DNA from: Cryptomeria japonica
Lineage: Eukaryota; Streptophyta; Pinopsida; Cupressales; Cupressaceae
Reading direction: 5' to 3'
Length of the DNA: 64,000 bases
NCBI RefSeq assembly: GCF_030272615.1
Contig: NC_081407.1
Span: 101,293,897-101,357,896 of the forward strand
Under the pieces are notes generated by a model. That model ran no database searches and was not told the origin of the DNA. It saw nothing but the letters and a program-made list of their open reading frames with translations. A program made the translations under genes and the position numbers. How positions within the stretch are numbered: the stretch's first letter is position 1; each line of letters starts with the position of its first letter. This document shows positions 10,535 to 22,477 of the stretch, in pieces.

Positions 10535-12185
10535 TGTGTAGGAGAAAAAGTGACACTAAGAAAACATGCCCTAATCTCACTTTCAACCACACACTGTGGA
10601 ATACGAAAGAGCCTAGAGGTATCACACAATTGGCTACTTCTTCTTGTGGAAGAGAGAGCCACGAGCTACCTATTAGGATTTCTATTCCTTTGTTGCAATT
10701 GAAAGATGAAATGACGCAAGTTCAATTCCCAACCCCAAAGTGCAAGTATGAACTAATAACAAGATTGCAAATTGAACTTAAACAATGGAAAGCTGTAAAC
10801 ACAAGGATAAGACAAGAATGTAAATGCATACCCAGTGTTAAAATATGAATGAAAATGTTCGGGACGGGGGCACGGGCGCCACTGTCCTGATACTGTTCCG
10901 AAAACTGCCCCTGAAACTGTTGTTTTGCACTCTAGAAAACTATCAGAAATGCTATTTGTCAGGAGGACCAGGGCACCCAGTGCCCCTGTCCTGGCAGGAC
11001 CAGGGCGCCCCATGCCCCTGTCCTAGTCTTTTGCTCTGAGATTTGGTGTGAAGTTCTGTCTCAGCCTGCTTTTCCTAAATCTGCAACTTGCGGCATCGTC
11101 CGAATCCCAAAACCTGCACTTATATCTAAAAAGGGTATGGTGGGCGGCTATATAGGGTTTTTCCTTAGTCAAACCCCCACTTCGGTGATTTCCACCTCCA
11201 CGAATAGCCAAGTTGTATTGTAAAAGTAATGTGTGTGTAGACCTTGTGTGTGTGCAAGATCCTAAAATGCAAGTAAGCAAACTAGAGCAACCTAGAAAGT
11301 AAACCCTAATTGCTTGTAAATGATAATGTAAATGCTCCAAACCAAGATGCAAAGTGATCTAAAGCATGAATACAAATGATATAATGAGGCTTATGCAAAG
11401 ACATGAAAACAACATGAAATCATACCCAACCCCAAGGGAGGGGTACAAGCCAATCTTCAGTCGGTGATCCCTTATTGCTCTTCAATGCCTTCAAAGCCCT
11501 AAATGGATGAATGAAATTGATGAATGCTTGATGGATGGATGTTGAATGTTGTTGAAGTCTTCAAAGATCTGCTCTTTCACTACATATGAGGTCCTGAAAA
11601 CAAAATTCTGGATCCTTTCAAATGAAGAAAGAGAGCTCTTATGTATGAAACCCTAGGTCATAATTTCATCTTTTGGCCGACCTAGAGATTGAATATCCCA
11701 CCAATTTCTTGGGGTTAAGCTTTATTTTATGATTGGATCGTGCTCCTAAAATTTCAGGAAAAATGTCCGAGACCATGTGCACTCCGGGCGCCATGGTCCT
11801 CTCTGGGTGCCATGGTCCCGACAACTTTTCACCAAATTTTCAGGGCCATTGGATATGATCATTTTAGGGAGAATCCCAAAGTTATAGGTGATTTCGAGAT
11901 GTTTTGACCCCTGAAATCAAGGCCCCAAGTTTGAAATAGGACCTAATTAGGGTTTTTGATTAAATGATGTATTGGAAGAATAAAATGAAAGGGGCACTCT
12001 TTAATGAAAAGGGCCCAACTTTATGATGTGGAAGATGATAAAATAGAACCTTAGACCTAATTAATTTAATTAATTAAGTGCCAAAGGGGAAATGCGATGC
12101 AAAGTGCAAGATGTGCCAAGGCGGGAGCTAAACTAGGTGTGAAATTGTACCACCCTAGCAAGTGCGTACAATTTACGACGCTACA
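10535..12185 (-). repeat. 5' LTR of element 2
   Basis: On the minus strand it begins TGTAGCGTCGTAAATTG at 12185 and ends in ACA next to the PBS. The partner LTR lies outside the window, so the length (1651 bp) rests on this boundary and on resemblance to element 1. It contains two GC-rich hairpin-like units (about 10963-11025), related in sequence style to the 31-bp units of element 1, and a divergent copy of the GTGCAC-CCGGGCGCCATGGTCC motif near 11778-11830. Confidence 0.75.
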
Positions 12186-12960
12186 ACTCCAAAATTAGAT
12201 TAACTATCTAGTTTTGGCTAAATTTTGGATTGAAAGATCTATAGTGTATCCTAATCTAGAATGTTAAGCCTTAGTTGACGAAGATAATTGTAGGACTACG
12301 ACACCTATCTTCATAGTCTAACACTTTCAACTCTAGGAATTTCAGTTACAAATTCTTCTCTATCTCCTAATTCCAGATCTATACATATAAGTATTTTCTT
12401 TTAGTTCTATATCTACTTGTTACAACTAAATCCTATTAATTTCCTATTATTTAACCTAGATCTTGTATTTTCATATCATAATCATATTCAATCATATCAA
12501 ATCAAAAAGGAATAATTGTTCAAAGTGTTCAATTCTCCTTGAGGATAGAAGCTGAACCTAAACTCAATAAAATCATCTTCTAAATCAAAAATTGTGAATG
12601 AGAAATTTCCTAGTTTGTATTTCTAGGCTAAGGATCTATTTCCACAACATTTCATATTAGTGTTCACTCAACTATTTTTGAATTATTTTTTATTTTGATG
12701 TTTGTTTTCATAAAAATTTCAGATTTAGAGGTATTGATTTTTAAAATTCATCTTTCATGTACTTTCATTCTTTATTTAATCATCATTTTGTTAGCATATA
12801 ATACTTAATTTTAGTGGATAATCAATCATATCTTTGATATATAACATAGTTTAATCATTTGATTAATCAATTGAATCATTGCTATCATTGGTTAATTGAT
12901 TGCATTACCATTTTTCACATTTGCAATAAGTTTTATGAATTAATTAATGACATTGCAAGT
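12186..12960 (+). other. AT-rich stretch upstream of element 3 coding remnant
   Basis: I see no gene, repeat pair or RNA structure here. It may be the leader of element 3, since decayed coding sequence of that element follows, but I cannot match it to the leader of element 1. Confidence 0.4.
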
Positions 12961-12999
12961 ATAAAATAGTTCCCCTAGCTTTGCATCTATACCAACACT

Positions 13000-14245
13000 T
13001 TGCCTTCTCATTCTACCAACTTCATTGACCCTACCAGCTTATTAACTTTGTCTTTTACCAATATTGTTGAGTCTAGAAAACCTACTATCATGAATAGTGA
13101 TAATACTTGTGTTGAGGCCAACAATGTTTTCAATCTTATTGACCAACCCAAACCCAAACCAAAATCTAAACATGAAACTTACATTACCTTTTATCCTAAG
13201 GAAATTATTAAGGCACTTAATTAAACCTTATACATTTTTGTGAGGATTAATGGTAAATTATCTTAGGGAGTTCTTGTTGACCTTGTGTGTATGGCGAATC
13301 TTATAACTGAAGAAAATCTCTTTACAAGATAATTTCACCAAGAAAATTATGACAAACCTCATGTGATGATTAAGACTTAGGATGGTTTTTCTTGCCCTAC
13401 CCATGGTTCTATCAAACTCTTCCCATTGAAGTTGGTAAGAAGTGCTTAGATGTCACCTTTGTCGTTATCCCAACCGCTAACCAATTCCATGTAAGATTAG
13501 GACTCCTTTGTCTTACTTCCATGAAAGCTATTGTTTCTCTTATCCTTAAGTGTTTGGAGTTTCCTCACAATGGATAAATTATCATGAAAAATTCATTGTC
13601 TCTATAAGCCTTTAGCGAGTTGTGGAAAAGTTTTCTTCTACTTATTTTGGCCTCAAACACCTCAACCATTACAACCTCATCAAGACATTTTATTTTTAAC
13701 TTACCAAAAATTCAAACATGAAATGGTTTCCAAGTTGAGAAAACCTAAAGATGTTGCACCTCCTCATCCTAAAGCCAAATCCTTCACATACCTTTCATTC
13801 CTACTATTTATGCTTTAGTTCCATCTCTTATATCATACAAACATCCAACAACCTCTATCTTTCTATCTAGTGAGGTTCATTTCATTCATCCTACAAAGGA
13901 AGAAAATGAGCCGATGTTGATTGATCCCAAGTGTTCTCAAATTCCAAGATGAACCAAAAGCACCATAGTGCTTGAGACTGATGATGAAGACACTATGTTA
14001 AGGCTTGTGAGATTACTTCCCAAACCATTTTCTCCCCTAAAATACCTACTAATGCATTGATTTCATATGACCAAACTATGACCTATTCAAAGGAGGAAAA
14101 ACTATTAAGAAAATTAAAGTGTTTAAGCATGATATTTATTTTTTGTATTAAAGATCCTATTGTGATTAATTTAGATGATAATGTTAATGAAAATTATAAT
14201 AATGTTGATTCTAAGACATATCTTCAATATTTTCCAAAGCAATAA
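13000..14245 (+). pseudogene. Decayed gag/protease remnant of element 3
   Basis: Several stops and frameshifts separate short blocks that are co-linear with residues 90-530 of the 4308-6074 frame of element 1. The protease triplet position reads D-L-V, so the active site is lost. The acidic LDDNVNEN block near the end corresponds to LDDDIDEN in element 1. This is an older copy of the same non-autonomous family. Confidence 0.7.
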
Positions 14246-15486
14246 CCCTAGCTCCAAGTGACAAACAAAGCAATACATCTTTATAGCATTGTCCTTGTTT
14301 GTAACTCATCAAAAATAGCTCCATCTACCATACTCAATGTTGCTCCTCTTGCATCTTTCCCACCATCCCTAAATGATGTTAAGAAAGATTGGTTGGTAAA
14401 TGATTTTCTTGACTAGCTTCATTCGTGACATGGACTCTCTTTTGTGTATTTTCTTGTTCATAATGTACTTCCTCCATGATGTGTTGCATGACATGTCTTG
14501 TGTTATGTTAGGCTCTATTTAGACGACCCTTGTTTCTTTGTCAACACAAGGTGATGGATTGATTCATTGTGAAATTTCTCTATTTGTATCTCAACTCTTC
14601 TATATGTCATATCAATGTTATGTCATACATGTGGTATTGTTTGTGTTGTCTACTTGGGGATGATGCAAGGTATTGAGATCTCTTTTTGTCTATTCTATGT
14701 TGACCCAAAAAGATATTTGTTTTTTTATCTTATGTGTTTTTCTTCCATTGTGCTTGTAGTTCCAATACCTTTGGGGATGAGGTCAAATCAATGCAATTAT
14801 ACTTCATATACATGAGTTATCATATACACATATTGACCCCAAAGTTAGTGGATCCCTTATGTGCTCTATTTCCCTTGATTTTGTCATTTGTTGGGGGCAT
14901 ATCATAGTGGAATCGTGCTTCATGTATGCTACCTTAAAGCTATGCCATCAGTAAGGCCTACACAATTCCTTTAACATGGGGGTATACACCCCACTCTTTG
15001 TTACACTTTATGAACACACCACCAATGAATTTTTGTAGTCTTTTTTAGGTTACTAAGAAAAATTGTGCCTTTTTCTTTGTAGTCTTCCCTTTTGGTGGAT
15101 TTCCTTAGATACAATGCTTTCGTTGAATATCCTTTGCACCATTCCTTTGGTATATTTATTAATCGTATTATGCTTCACTTGCTTATCCTTGGGGGGAATT
15201 GACTAGCATAACACAACTTGCTAGACTATTTCAAATCTCCTTTACACCACTTTACATGACTTAAAGTAAGTTTAACCATACTAGGCTAGTGTAGTCACGC
15301 TTTCTCTCTCTCTGTCTCTCTTCATGTTTTACTCCTTTTGTCTTGGTTCTAGATTGATAAGGTCCAAGTCACTCAGGGGCTTGATCATCCTTGTCTCTTT
15401 TACCTTGATGAGAGTTTCTTATGATTTGATCTACTTTACTGTGTGTAAGAACATAGGTTCATACTCCTACTAAAGTGGGGGATAAA
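14246..15486 (+). other. 3' non-coding internal region and polypurine tract of element 3
   Basis: No gene is supported. It shares blocks with 6075-6818 of element 1 and ends with CTAAAGTGGGGGATAAA (15470-15486), the polypurine tract. Confidence 0.6.
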
Positions 15487-16500
15487 TGTAGCATCGTAAA
15501 TTGCATCCCTATGTCATTTATTGCTTATCTAGGCCCTGTTTTAGTATTTATGGCCTTCCGGGTAATTTCACCAAGATGGTGAACAAAAAGGGGGTTTAAG
15601 TGGACACCTTTTTTTTGAAATTAGCTAAACCTAAACTTGGAGGTGCAATTTGAGACTTCTCCACTCAAAATTTGAAGATATTCAAAAAACAAAGATTGTA
15701 GTACTCTGAATCTAGTTTCCAAACTACTAAGGTTTTTTAAATTGGATAAGATTAAGTGGGTCAAATATCGTGCGCACACAAAAGTGTCCTTGGTTTTTTC
15801 AACAAAACATAACAGTGTCTGACATGCACATCAAAAAAAGTTATAGTTGCATTTAGTATTTTAAAAAACCCTTTGGTGGAAAGATAGTTAAGAGAGAGCA
15901 CTAGAAGTTGTGTATTTTTATTTTGTTTTTTGGTGAGTATTTTTTTTTAATGATTTTTCAAAGTGAACACATCCTAAAAATGAGGTACCTATTCATGCAT
16001 GTCACATATCTTGCACCAAAATAATAAAAAAATCAATTTTTTTAAAGCATAAAGAATGAAGTGTAGAACAACAATATATATTGTTTTTCAAATTTGGATA
16101 AGTACATAAATAGTTATTAAAAAAATGGTACACGTCTGTCTCTAAGAAATTTAGAGACACTAGTAAAAGAAATTCAAGAGTAATATGTTAACATTGTTCA
16201 ATTTTAAAAAAAATTATATGGTTAGAAAGATCAGAAGATGGATGAAATTATGGTGGAAATTTTACAAATACCCACATGATAATGAGTAAACCTGATGGCG
16301 ATGAAGTTGAGAAACCAAATTGGAAGAAGAAAACACATAGAAAGGATGAAAATAAGGCACCCGAGCCTCAACCTTATTATCCAAGGCTAACTACAAGGAA
16401 AACATGTATAGGTTTTTGAATGTAATAATAACTCATACACATTGTTTTTCCATAATAATGCATATGGGTTATGTTCATTAAAATTCACATATGTTAACAT
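15487..16500 (+). repeat. Putative 3' LTR of element 3 (right end undefined)
   Basis: It starts TGTAGCATCGTAAATTGCATC immediately after a polypurine tract, resembling the LTR starts of elements 1 and 2. The end is unclear because the sequence runs into a GA-rich microsatellite at about 16545. No gene is seen in it. Confidence 0.5.
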
Positions 16501-16544
16501 AGAATATATTCATATAAGTACACATACATATATTCATATATCTA

Positions 16545-17227
16545 CATAGAGAAAGAGGGGGGATGGAGGTTGAGAGAGAGAGAGAAAGAGATAGAGGGAG
16601 AGAGATAGAGAAAGGGGGAGAGAGGGAGAGTGACGGAGAGAGATGGAAAAAGAGGGGAAAGGGAGGTTGATAGAGAGAGATAAACACACATAGAGGGGGG
16701 AAGGGAGTTTGATAGAGAGATACACACAGGGAGATCTCTCTCCCTCTCTCCCTCTTTCTCACACTCTCTCTCTCTCCCTCATTCTCTACTCCTTCTCTCC
16801 CTCTTTCTATATGTCCTCCTCTTCCTCTTTTTCTATTTCTCTTCCTCGCTTTCCCTCTCTCCCTCTTTATCTCTCTCCCTCTCTCCCTTGTTCTCTATCT
16901 CCTTCTCTCTCTCTTTCTCCATCTCCTCCTCTCCCTCTTTATCTATCCCTCTCTCCCTCTTTCTCCATCTTAGTCTCCTTCCCTCCATCCCCCTCTATCT
17001 CTCTCTCCCTCTCTCCCTCTCTCCCTCTTTCGCTCTCTCTCTCCCTCTCTCCCTCTCTTTCCCTCTCTCCCTCATTTTCTATCTCTCTCTCTCCATCTTT
17101 CTCTTTCTCTTATTCTCTCTCCCACTTTCTCTATCTCCCTCTCTCTCTCTCTCTCTCTCTTTCTCTATCTAGATCTCCCTCTCTCCCTCATTCTCTATCT
17201 CATTTTCTCCCTCTTTCTCTATCTCCT
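16545..17227. repeat. GA-rich then CT-rich microsatellite block
   Basis: Purine-rich GAGAGA/GGGAGA sequence (16545-16735) switches abruptly to pyrimidine-rich CTCTCT/CTCCCT sequence (16736-17227) at the palindrome GAGATCTC (16731-16738). Open frames here encode only Ser/Leu/Pro/Phe low-complexity peptides and are not genes. The block is cut by element 4 and continues at 24859. Confidence 0.92.
17223..17227. repeat. Target-site duplication of element 4, left copy (CTCCT)
   Basis: CTCCT precedes the LTR and is repeated at 24859-24863. Because the target is a CT microsatellite, a chance match is more likely than usual, but the microsatellite resuming on the other side supports it. Confidence 0.75.
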
Positions 17228-18217
17228 TGTTGGCAATTGACACTCATTCGGTGATTTCAAGAGACTTTTGATGGTTGATTATTTGTTTAGGGTTTTCATT
17301 AATTGAAACTCTTCATGGTGATTCGATCTAGTGATCATGATTCATTGTATCTTGTAGTTGGTGTTAACCGATAGACAGATAACTGGTGAAACAGGGCAAA
17401 ATGGGGTATTTTGGTAACGTGCATGATCTGAAATGATTTCTGATGATTGTGGTATTTTTGGTGATTATTTTTATAATCTCGATGTTTGGAAAGACCTTTG
17501 GGAAGAATGTGGTTATAATGTTTTTGTCCAGTGCTATGGGTTATTCAATATTCATGTTGACCTTGAGGTACACGTTACACTTATTGAAGTCGACTTGAAG
17601 GAGATTATTTTTATGGTAAGGTTGGATATATAAGAATGATTTGGTGCTTGATTTTTGGTTTGTGTGTGGTGATTAGTTTTGGTGCGATTGATCATAATTT
17701 CACGTGTGCATTTTGGTTTTAGATCAACTGGTAGCTGATTGAGACAAAGACAGGGTATTGAGTAGAGCAGACACAGTTAGTGATTTAGAGCCTAACCCGA
17801 ACTTATTTTTGCGTTGTCAGATAATTTTTAAGAGTTCATTACATTGTCTTTTCTCATTATAAACAAATTGTAAGTCAATGATACCTCCTTGAGGGTTGTA
17901 CCCCTTCGGGCAATTGTAATTGAGTAGTGAGCTCTAGGTAGTCAACTTGAATGCAAGTGCATTCCCCATCTATATAATATTTATGTACTCCTATCCATAG
18001 TATATGAATATTGTGGGTTCCATCCCCACCATAGTTTTTCCCTTTCTAGGTTTCCATGTAAAATTTTTGGTTTTGTGGATTTGTGCTTTTATTCTTGCAT
18101 GTTTATGTTCATGTCTGTTATGCATTGTTAACCTATGGATAAAGAATAAGTTTGTGGTTTTAACTTCCATTAGATCACTGATTCACCCTCCCTTCTTAGT
18201 GATATTTGATTCTAACA
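17228..18217 (+). repeat. 5' LTR of element 4
   Basis: 990 bp, starting TGTTGG and ending CTAACA. It is co-linear with the two parts of the 3' LTR, 22478-22663 and 24048-24858. Confidence 0.9.
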
Positions 18218-18232
18218 ATTGGTATCAAAGCC
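18218..18232 (+). other. Primer-binding site of element 4 (initiator-Met tRNA type)
   Basis: ATTGGTATCAAAGCC directly follows the LTR and resembles the common plant PBS TGGTATCAGAGC with one change. Confidence 0.85.
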
Positions 18233-18285
18233 TAGTTCCTCTGAGGAAGATTAACCACTTGAGGAAGATCTGGGAGATTGATTCA

Positions 18286-19443
18286 ATGGATTTTGGTTTT
18301 CAAAGATAACTCAATGTGAAACTTGAGGATCTTGATGCAACTAGAACTGAGGTCTGCACCTTGAAGAAGAATATGAATGCTACTGATGAATTCATTAGTG
18401 AGATAAAGGATCAAGAAAGATCTACAAAGAAAAGAGGAAGCAATTAATGGACAAATTGAAGGAGAAAGAAGATTAGATCATGGAATTCTAGGACAAGGCT
18501 GATGAGGTTAACAAACTTTGAGAGAGAAAATGCTGCTTTGAATAATGAGATGCAATCCATTGTGATGAGACTGACTAAGGAGATTAAGGAGCATAAGAAT
18601 AATGAAGAAAATCTAGCACAATCATTGAAGGAAAGAGCTGATGAATGCTTCAGGGTTACCTATGAGAATGATCAGTTGAAGCTTGAGCTGACACAGTCAA
18701 GGAATAATCGTTAAGAGCTTGAAAGATAGGTTGCCACCATGAGTGATGAGCTTGCTACTACCAATGAATACAAAGACAAATTTAAAGCCAGTTCAGCAAG
18801 ACTTGATGAGATGTTGGAAAGTCAGAGACATGGGAAGGACATGCGAGGTCTAGGATATGAGAAAGGTGAATCCTCTAGATCTAGACAAGGCAATGTTGAA
18901 TCTTATTAGAAGAGCAAGAATTCTCTGGTAAGACAACCTAATGCTCACAAATTTAATGGTAGATGTTTTACTTGCAACCAATTTGGTCATATGGCAAGTC
19001 AATGCAGAAAGAGGATGAATAATGGAATGATGAACAAAATGAACAATGTTTCTACCTTTACCAGTCATTATTTCATATGCGTGTAGAGCTGTGATTAATA
19101 AATTTTGAAACAAAAGATGTTATGCTTGTGGAATGTTTGGACATATTTATGGAATGTTTGGACATATTTCTAAATAGTGCAAGATGAGACTGAATCAAAT
19201 GAACTTCAGATCTATGAAAAATAATGTTGTTTGCCATGCATGTAACAAAACCGGTCACATTGCAAAGTACTACAAAAGAAATAACAATGCTTTGGTTGAC
19301 AAGAACAAATCAAATGAAAAGGGAAAAGTGAAAGTAAAAGAGATCAAAGAGAAGCATGAGAAGATGTGCATGAGAAAGGATGAATCCAGAGCTAGCAATG
19401 GATCTGTACCTAAATCCGGTGCAGGATCTTCATTCGGTAACTA
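18286..19443 (+). pseudogene. Coiled-coil/zinc-knuckle gag-like protein of element 4
   Basis: From ATG 18286 the frame encodes a Glu/Lys/Asn-rich coiled coil with several stops and a frameshift; the longest intact piece is 18502-18714. Three CCHC-type knuckles follow: CFTCNQFGHMASQC near 18965, one starting CYACGMFGH near 19117 that is disrupted by a 21-bp tandem duplication and a stop, and CHACNKTGHIAKYY near 19235 with the last Cys changed to Tyr. The order matches the gag-like protein of element 6. Nucleic-acid binding is the expected role of the knuckles; the coiled coil may mediate assembly. No canonical capsid motif is recognised. Confidence 0.75.
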
Positions 19444-19799
19444 GGGCTTTATGGCTTAGGGGGAGCTTTTCATGAAAATTCCAAGAACCCCCTCTTTGAT
19501 GGTCTGCAATTGATTTTGGAAGATTTTCGAAGGAGTAAATCATATGTGGAGATGATATCCAAATTTTTTTTATGGATCTTGTGCTCTACTAAGAAATTTC
19601 ATGAAGATTATAACAACTAGTTGCTACATTTATTATAGTGGAAAATTAGGTTTTCAAAGGATAAAAGTGCATTTGAAGTCTTCATTTGGCACAATGCGAT
19701 CAAGAAAGTAAGAGTAGACTGAGAGCAAGAAACTTGGCAATCTTAACAGTGATTTCTTGCATCTAGTTGTGAAGCGAGGTACTTATTTGTTCAAATTTT

Positions 19800-22322
19800 T
19801 TGGTGTTTACAAACCCTACAATTCAAGCGGCTTCAGTTTCTGGTGCTGCGACTCCTTTGGTAGTTAAGATCAAGGAGAGGGATCGTCCTATCTTCAAGAA
19901 ACATCCATTCAAATTGGTCGAGGATGACCTAGTAGGTGTGTTTACATCTGTGCCCTACGGTGTGCTGCACAATGAGGACATCAGGGCTTACATTCACTAC
20001 GACCTTGAGGAGCTCAAGAATGCTGATATGTTGGATCTTATAACAATCATTTGGCCGATGATTTGGGAAATCTAAAAAAATGATTATTAGGTGCTGCAGG
20101 ATAAGGGTTTCTTGCAATTCGTTCACTTCCCGTTGTTTGATGAGTTAGAATGGATTCACTACATTTTGAGCCACATGCATGATGATTTCATATGGCTGGA
20201 TAAGCCCCATAAGATTAATAAGCAAGCGATCCATGTTGTAACTGGTTTGGTGTAAACCGTATGGTGTCTAGCCTGAGGAAGGTATCAAATGACACTATTA
20301 TTACTACAACTGGATCAAAATTTGATAGTAGAGCCATGACCATAAAGGATATTTTGGAGAATGATGTAAAGTTTGCCTCTATGGTGGTGGGTTATAAGGT
20401 CTACTAGTCCAACCAATACAAATCCATCTTCGGTACTACAATATACTCTGCATATGAGATTCTTAAAGAGGATAAGAGGTATGATCTGTGCACATCACTT
20501 TTGAATGAGTTATTGAGTAATTTGAAGAAAATCAAGCAGGAAAAAAAGAATACATTCAAGTATGAGACACTCCTTATTTGCTTGGAATTATACTTTTTGC
20601 AAGAGATACCTGGTATCAATGGCAAGGTCCAATGGGCCTATGACAGACCAGTAGCCATGCAGATTAAGGAAGGTCTATAGGTAGTAGGTGATGATACTAT
20701 GAGGATATCTCCCCTCTGGGGATACTTCAAAACCTTTCAAGCCTCGATGAAAAACATGGAAAGGATTCCTAAAGATGTGGTAGAGAAGAATGAGCAAACC
20801 ATTTACTTCATGGTTGAGAAGGATAAATGTTTAATGGAAGCAGTGGAGCCTCACATTGTCTGGATCATTCCCATGAGGTATGAAGTTGACTTGATTACTC
20901 TTGAAGATTATGCATAATATCTTCTAAGTCAACCAGTGGATCCCAAGGAAGGGAGATCTGGTCCTTTCAAGGAGAAAGATCTTAGTTTGCACTAGGAGTT
21001 TACTACCCCTGCCCGGAAGAGAAAGGTGACCAAGATGGCAGAAGAAGTAGCTGCTCAGATGGGCTTCACCAAGGGGGAGGTTAAGAAGGCCAAAGAGAAA
21101 CATGCACAGAAGGAGGCAACTAAGTCTTCTCCAGCTCCATTGGCACAACCTACAAATCTGGAAAAGGTGTGTTGAAGCAAAAAGAAAAACCTAAAAGGAC
21201 TTATGTTGCAGTTTCTCCGATGGTCTCAGAGACTAAGTCTGAGGAAGAGACATCTAGAGAAAAGAAAAAGGGTTAATTTGGTAGATAGGTGAGGAAGCCT
21301 CAATTTTGTGGAACGCAGCCTAGCAAGAGGACAAAATTTGATCCTACTCCCTCTGGAAGACCCCAAAGAAGCAAACCGGTGAAGAGTGAATTAGACAAAG
21401 ATCTAGAATCTGGAAATTCCCACTCCTCTGGTAACATAAATTTCTCCACAGGTCAACCTTGATTGATCAGTTGACCTTGGAAAGCTTTCTCCTACAGAGA
21501 AGCTTATGCTTGTTGTTGCAATCCAAGTCGTGGTGAAGTAAAAAATTAAGGATAAAAAGTTAATTTTAATGTCTATTGATGTTTTGCAGAAGGTGGATAC
21601 AAAGGTATAGCTAGATTCAAAAGACATCCTCTTCGATAAATTGATTCAATTAATTAATAATGTAAATAAAAATTTTGATTCTTTGGAGAAGATGACTATT
21701 CAAAAGGTTTTGGATAGATGAAAGGAAGTTAGGAAGTAGACATTTTTGAAGATGATTGAGGATGACAGGGTAACATTTTATAAGAGAATATAGACCAAAT
21801 TTGACACATTGCCAGAAGCCGGTAAACTGTACAAATCATGTCTCATTTTGCCCATTTATTTTTGATATTGATAAGAAAATAAGTGATTGTCAAGGTAAGA
21901 TGGCAAGTGTTTCACAATCATTTGATCCCAATGTAACTCTGACCAAGAGAATTGAAGGACACATCATAGCTTTAAATGATCAGATCTCTAGTTTTCATGT
22001 TGATAAGGAGAAAATTTTGAGGAGAGTGGGTGAGCTCTGGAACTTGATTGTTGTCTGGATAGATGCCATGTTAAGAAATAAAGTGGATTGTATGAAGGAA
22101 ATATCTCAGTCTATACCATCATACCTAAGAGAGATAGAGATTCATGCCACAGTATTCAATGAATTCATTACAATTTTGGATAACCTAAAGAGTGGGTGGC
22201 AGACTCGGGATTTTTGCAGAATACCTATGTCAATTTATTTAAATATTTATAAAGTATTCATTTGTGTATCAGTTTTGGGCAACATCCCATCTTTGGCATT
22301 GTTGTCAAAGGGGGAGAGATGA
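19800..22322 (+). pseudogene. ORFX of element 4: large protein of unknown function (decayed)
   Basis: Fragments in order: 19800-20075, a block near 20110-20250 containing WIHYILSHMHDDFIWL, a block near 20480-20915 (DLCTSLLNELLSNLKKIK and later RIPKDVVEKNEQTIYF), a Lys/Ser/Pro-rich basic linker (20990-21400), and a coiled-coil C-terminus (21801-22322). The second and third blocks align with ORFX of element 6 (WIKFVLSRVHDDFMWL; DLCEVLLKNLFESLNTIR; RIPPQLVEKYKDNICF). No enzymatic motif is seen. Multiple stops (TAA, TAG, TGA) and frameshifts make it a pseudogene. I do not recognise a named family. Confidence 0.7.
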
Positions 22323-22477
22323 GGTTTAAAATGTATATAGAGTGTACAATCAGTTCAGTGAAGTAGAATATTGATCTAAGGGGGAGTCTCAGAATTATTT
22401 TATTCTTTCCTTATGTGAATAGGTTTCAACACTTGACCATTTTCACAGGTGTTGCCATCAATGCCAAAGGGGGAGAT
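22300..22477 (+). other. Three polypurine-tract-like motifs before the 3' LTR of element 4
   Basis: TCAAAGGGGGAGAG (about 22306), CTAAGGGGGAGTCT (about 22377) and CCAAAGGGGGAGAT (22464-22477) are near copies. Only the last abuts the LTR and is the expected plus-strand primer site. Confidence 0.65.

Larger units (their letters stand above)
1..12185 (-). mobile_element. Element 2: partial Ty3/gypsy (Tat/Ogre-like) LTR element, split by element 1
   Basis: This minus-strand element enters at its 5' LTR (10535-12185), has a PBS at 10512-10530, then a leader and a long open frame running down to 8080. At 8079 it is interrupted by element 1. It continues at 143-1 and leaves the window at the left edge, so its RT/integrase and 3' LTR are not visible. 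The 5-bp direct repeat ATCAC (139-143 and 8075-8079) is the target duplication made by element 1. Assignment to the Tat/Ogre group rests on the protease block with D-N-G-S-S-L-N-V and on the upstream ISLWDL motif, both typical of that group. The long open frame suggests it is younger than element 3. Confidence 0.8.
12961..16500 (+). mobile_element. Element 3: decayed relative of element 1 with 3' LTR
   Basis: Translated fragments match the zinc-knuckle/protease segment of element 1 in the same order: the block before the protease, the D-containing strand followed by ITEENLFT, the LPIEV...PTANQFHVRLG block (13392-13577), and the acidic KDPIVINLDD block near 14145. The non-coding 3' part also matches element 1, and the tract AAAGTGGGGGATAAA precedes TGTAGCATCG at 15487. 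The right boundary is not defined; no second LTR was found, so the left part is missing or too diverged. Confidence 0.7.

Noticed and set aside
16478-17254. Long Ser/Leu/Pro open frames on both strands
   Set aside because: They are translations of CT/GA microsatellites, low complexity with no start context or conservation.
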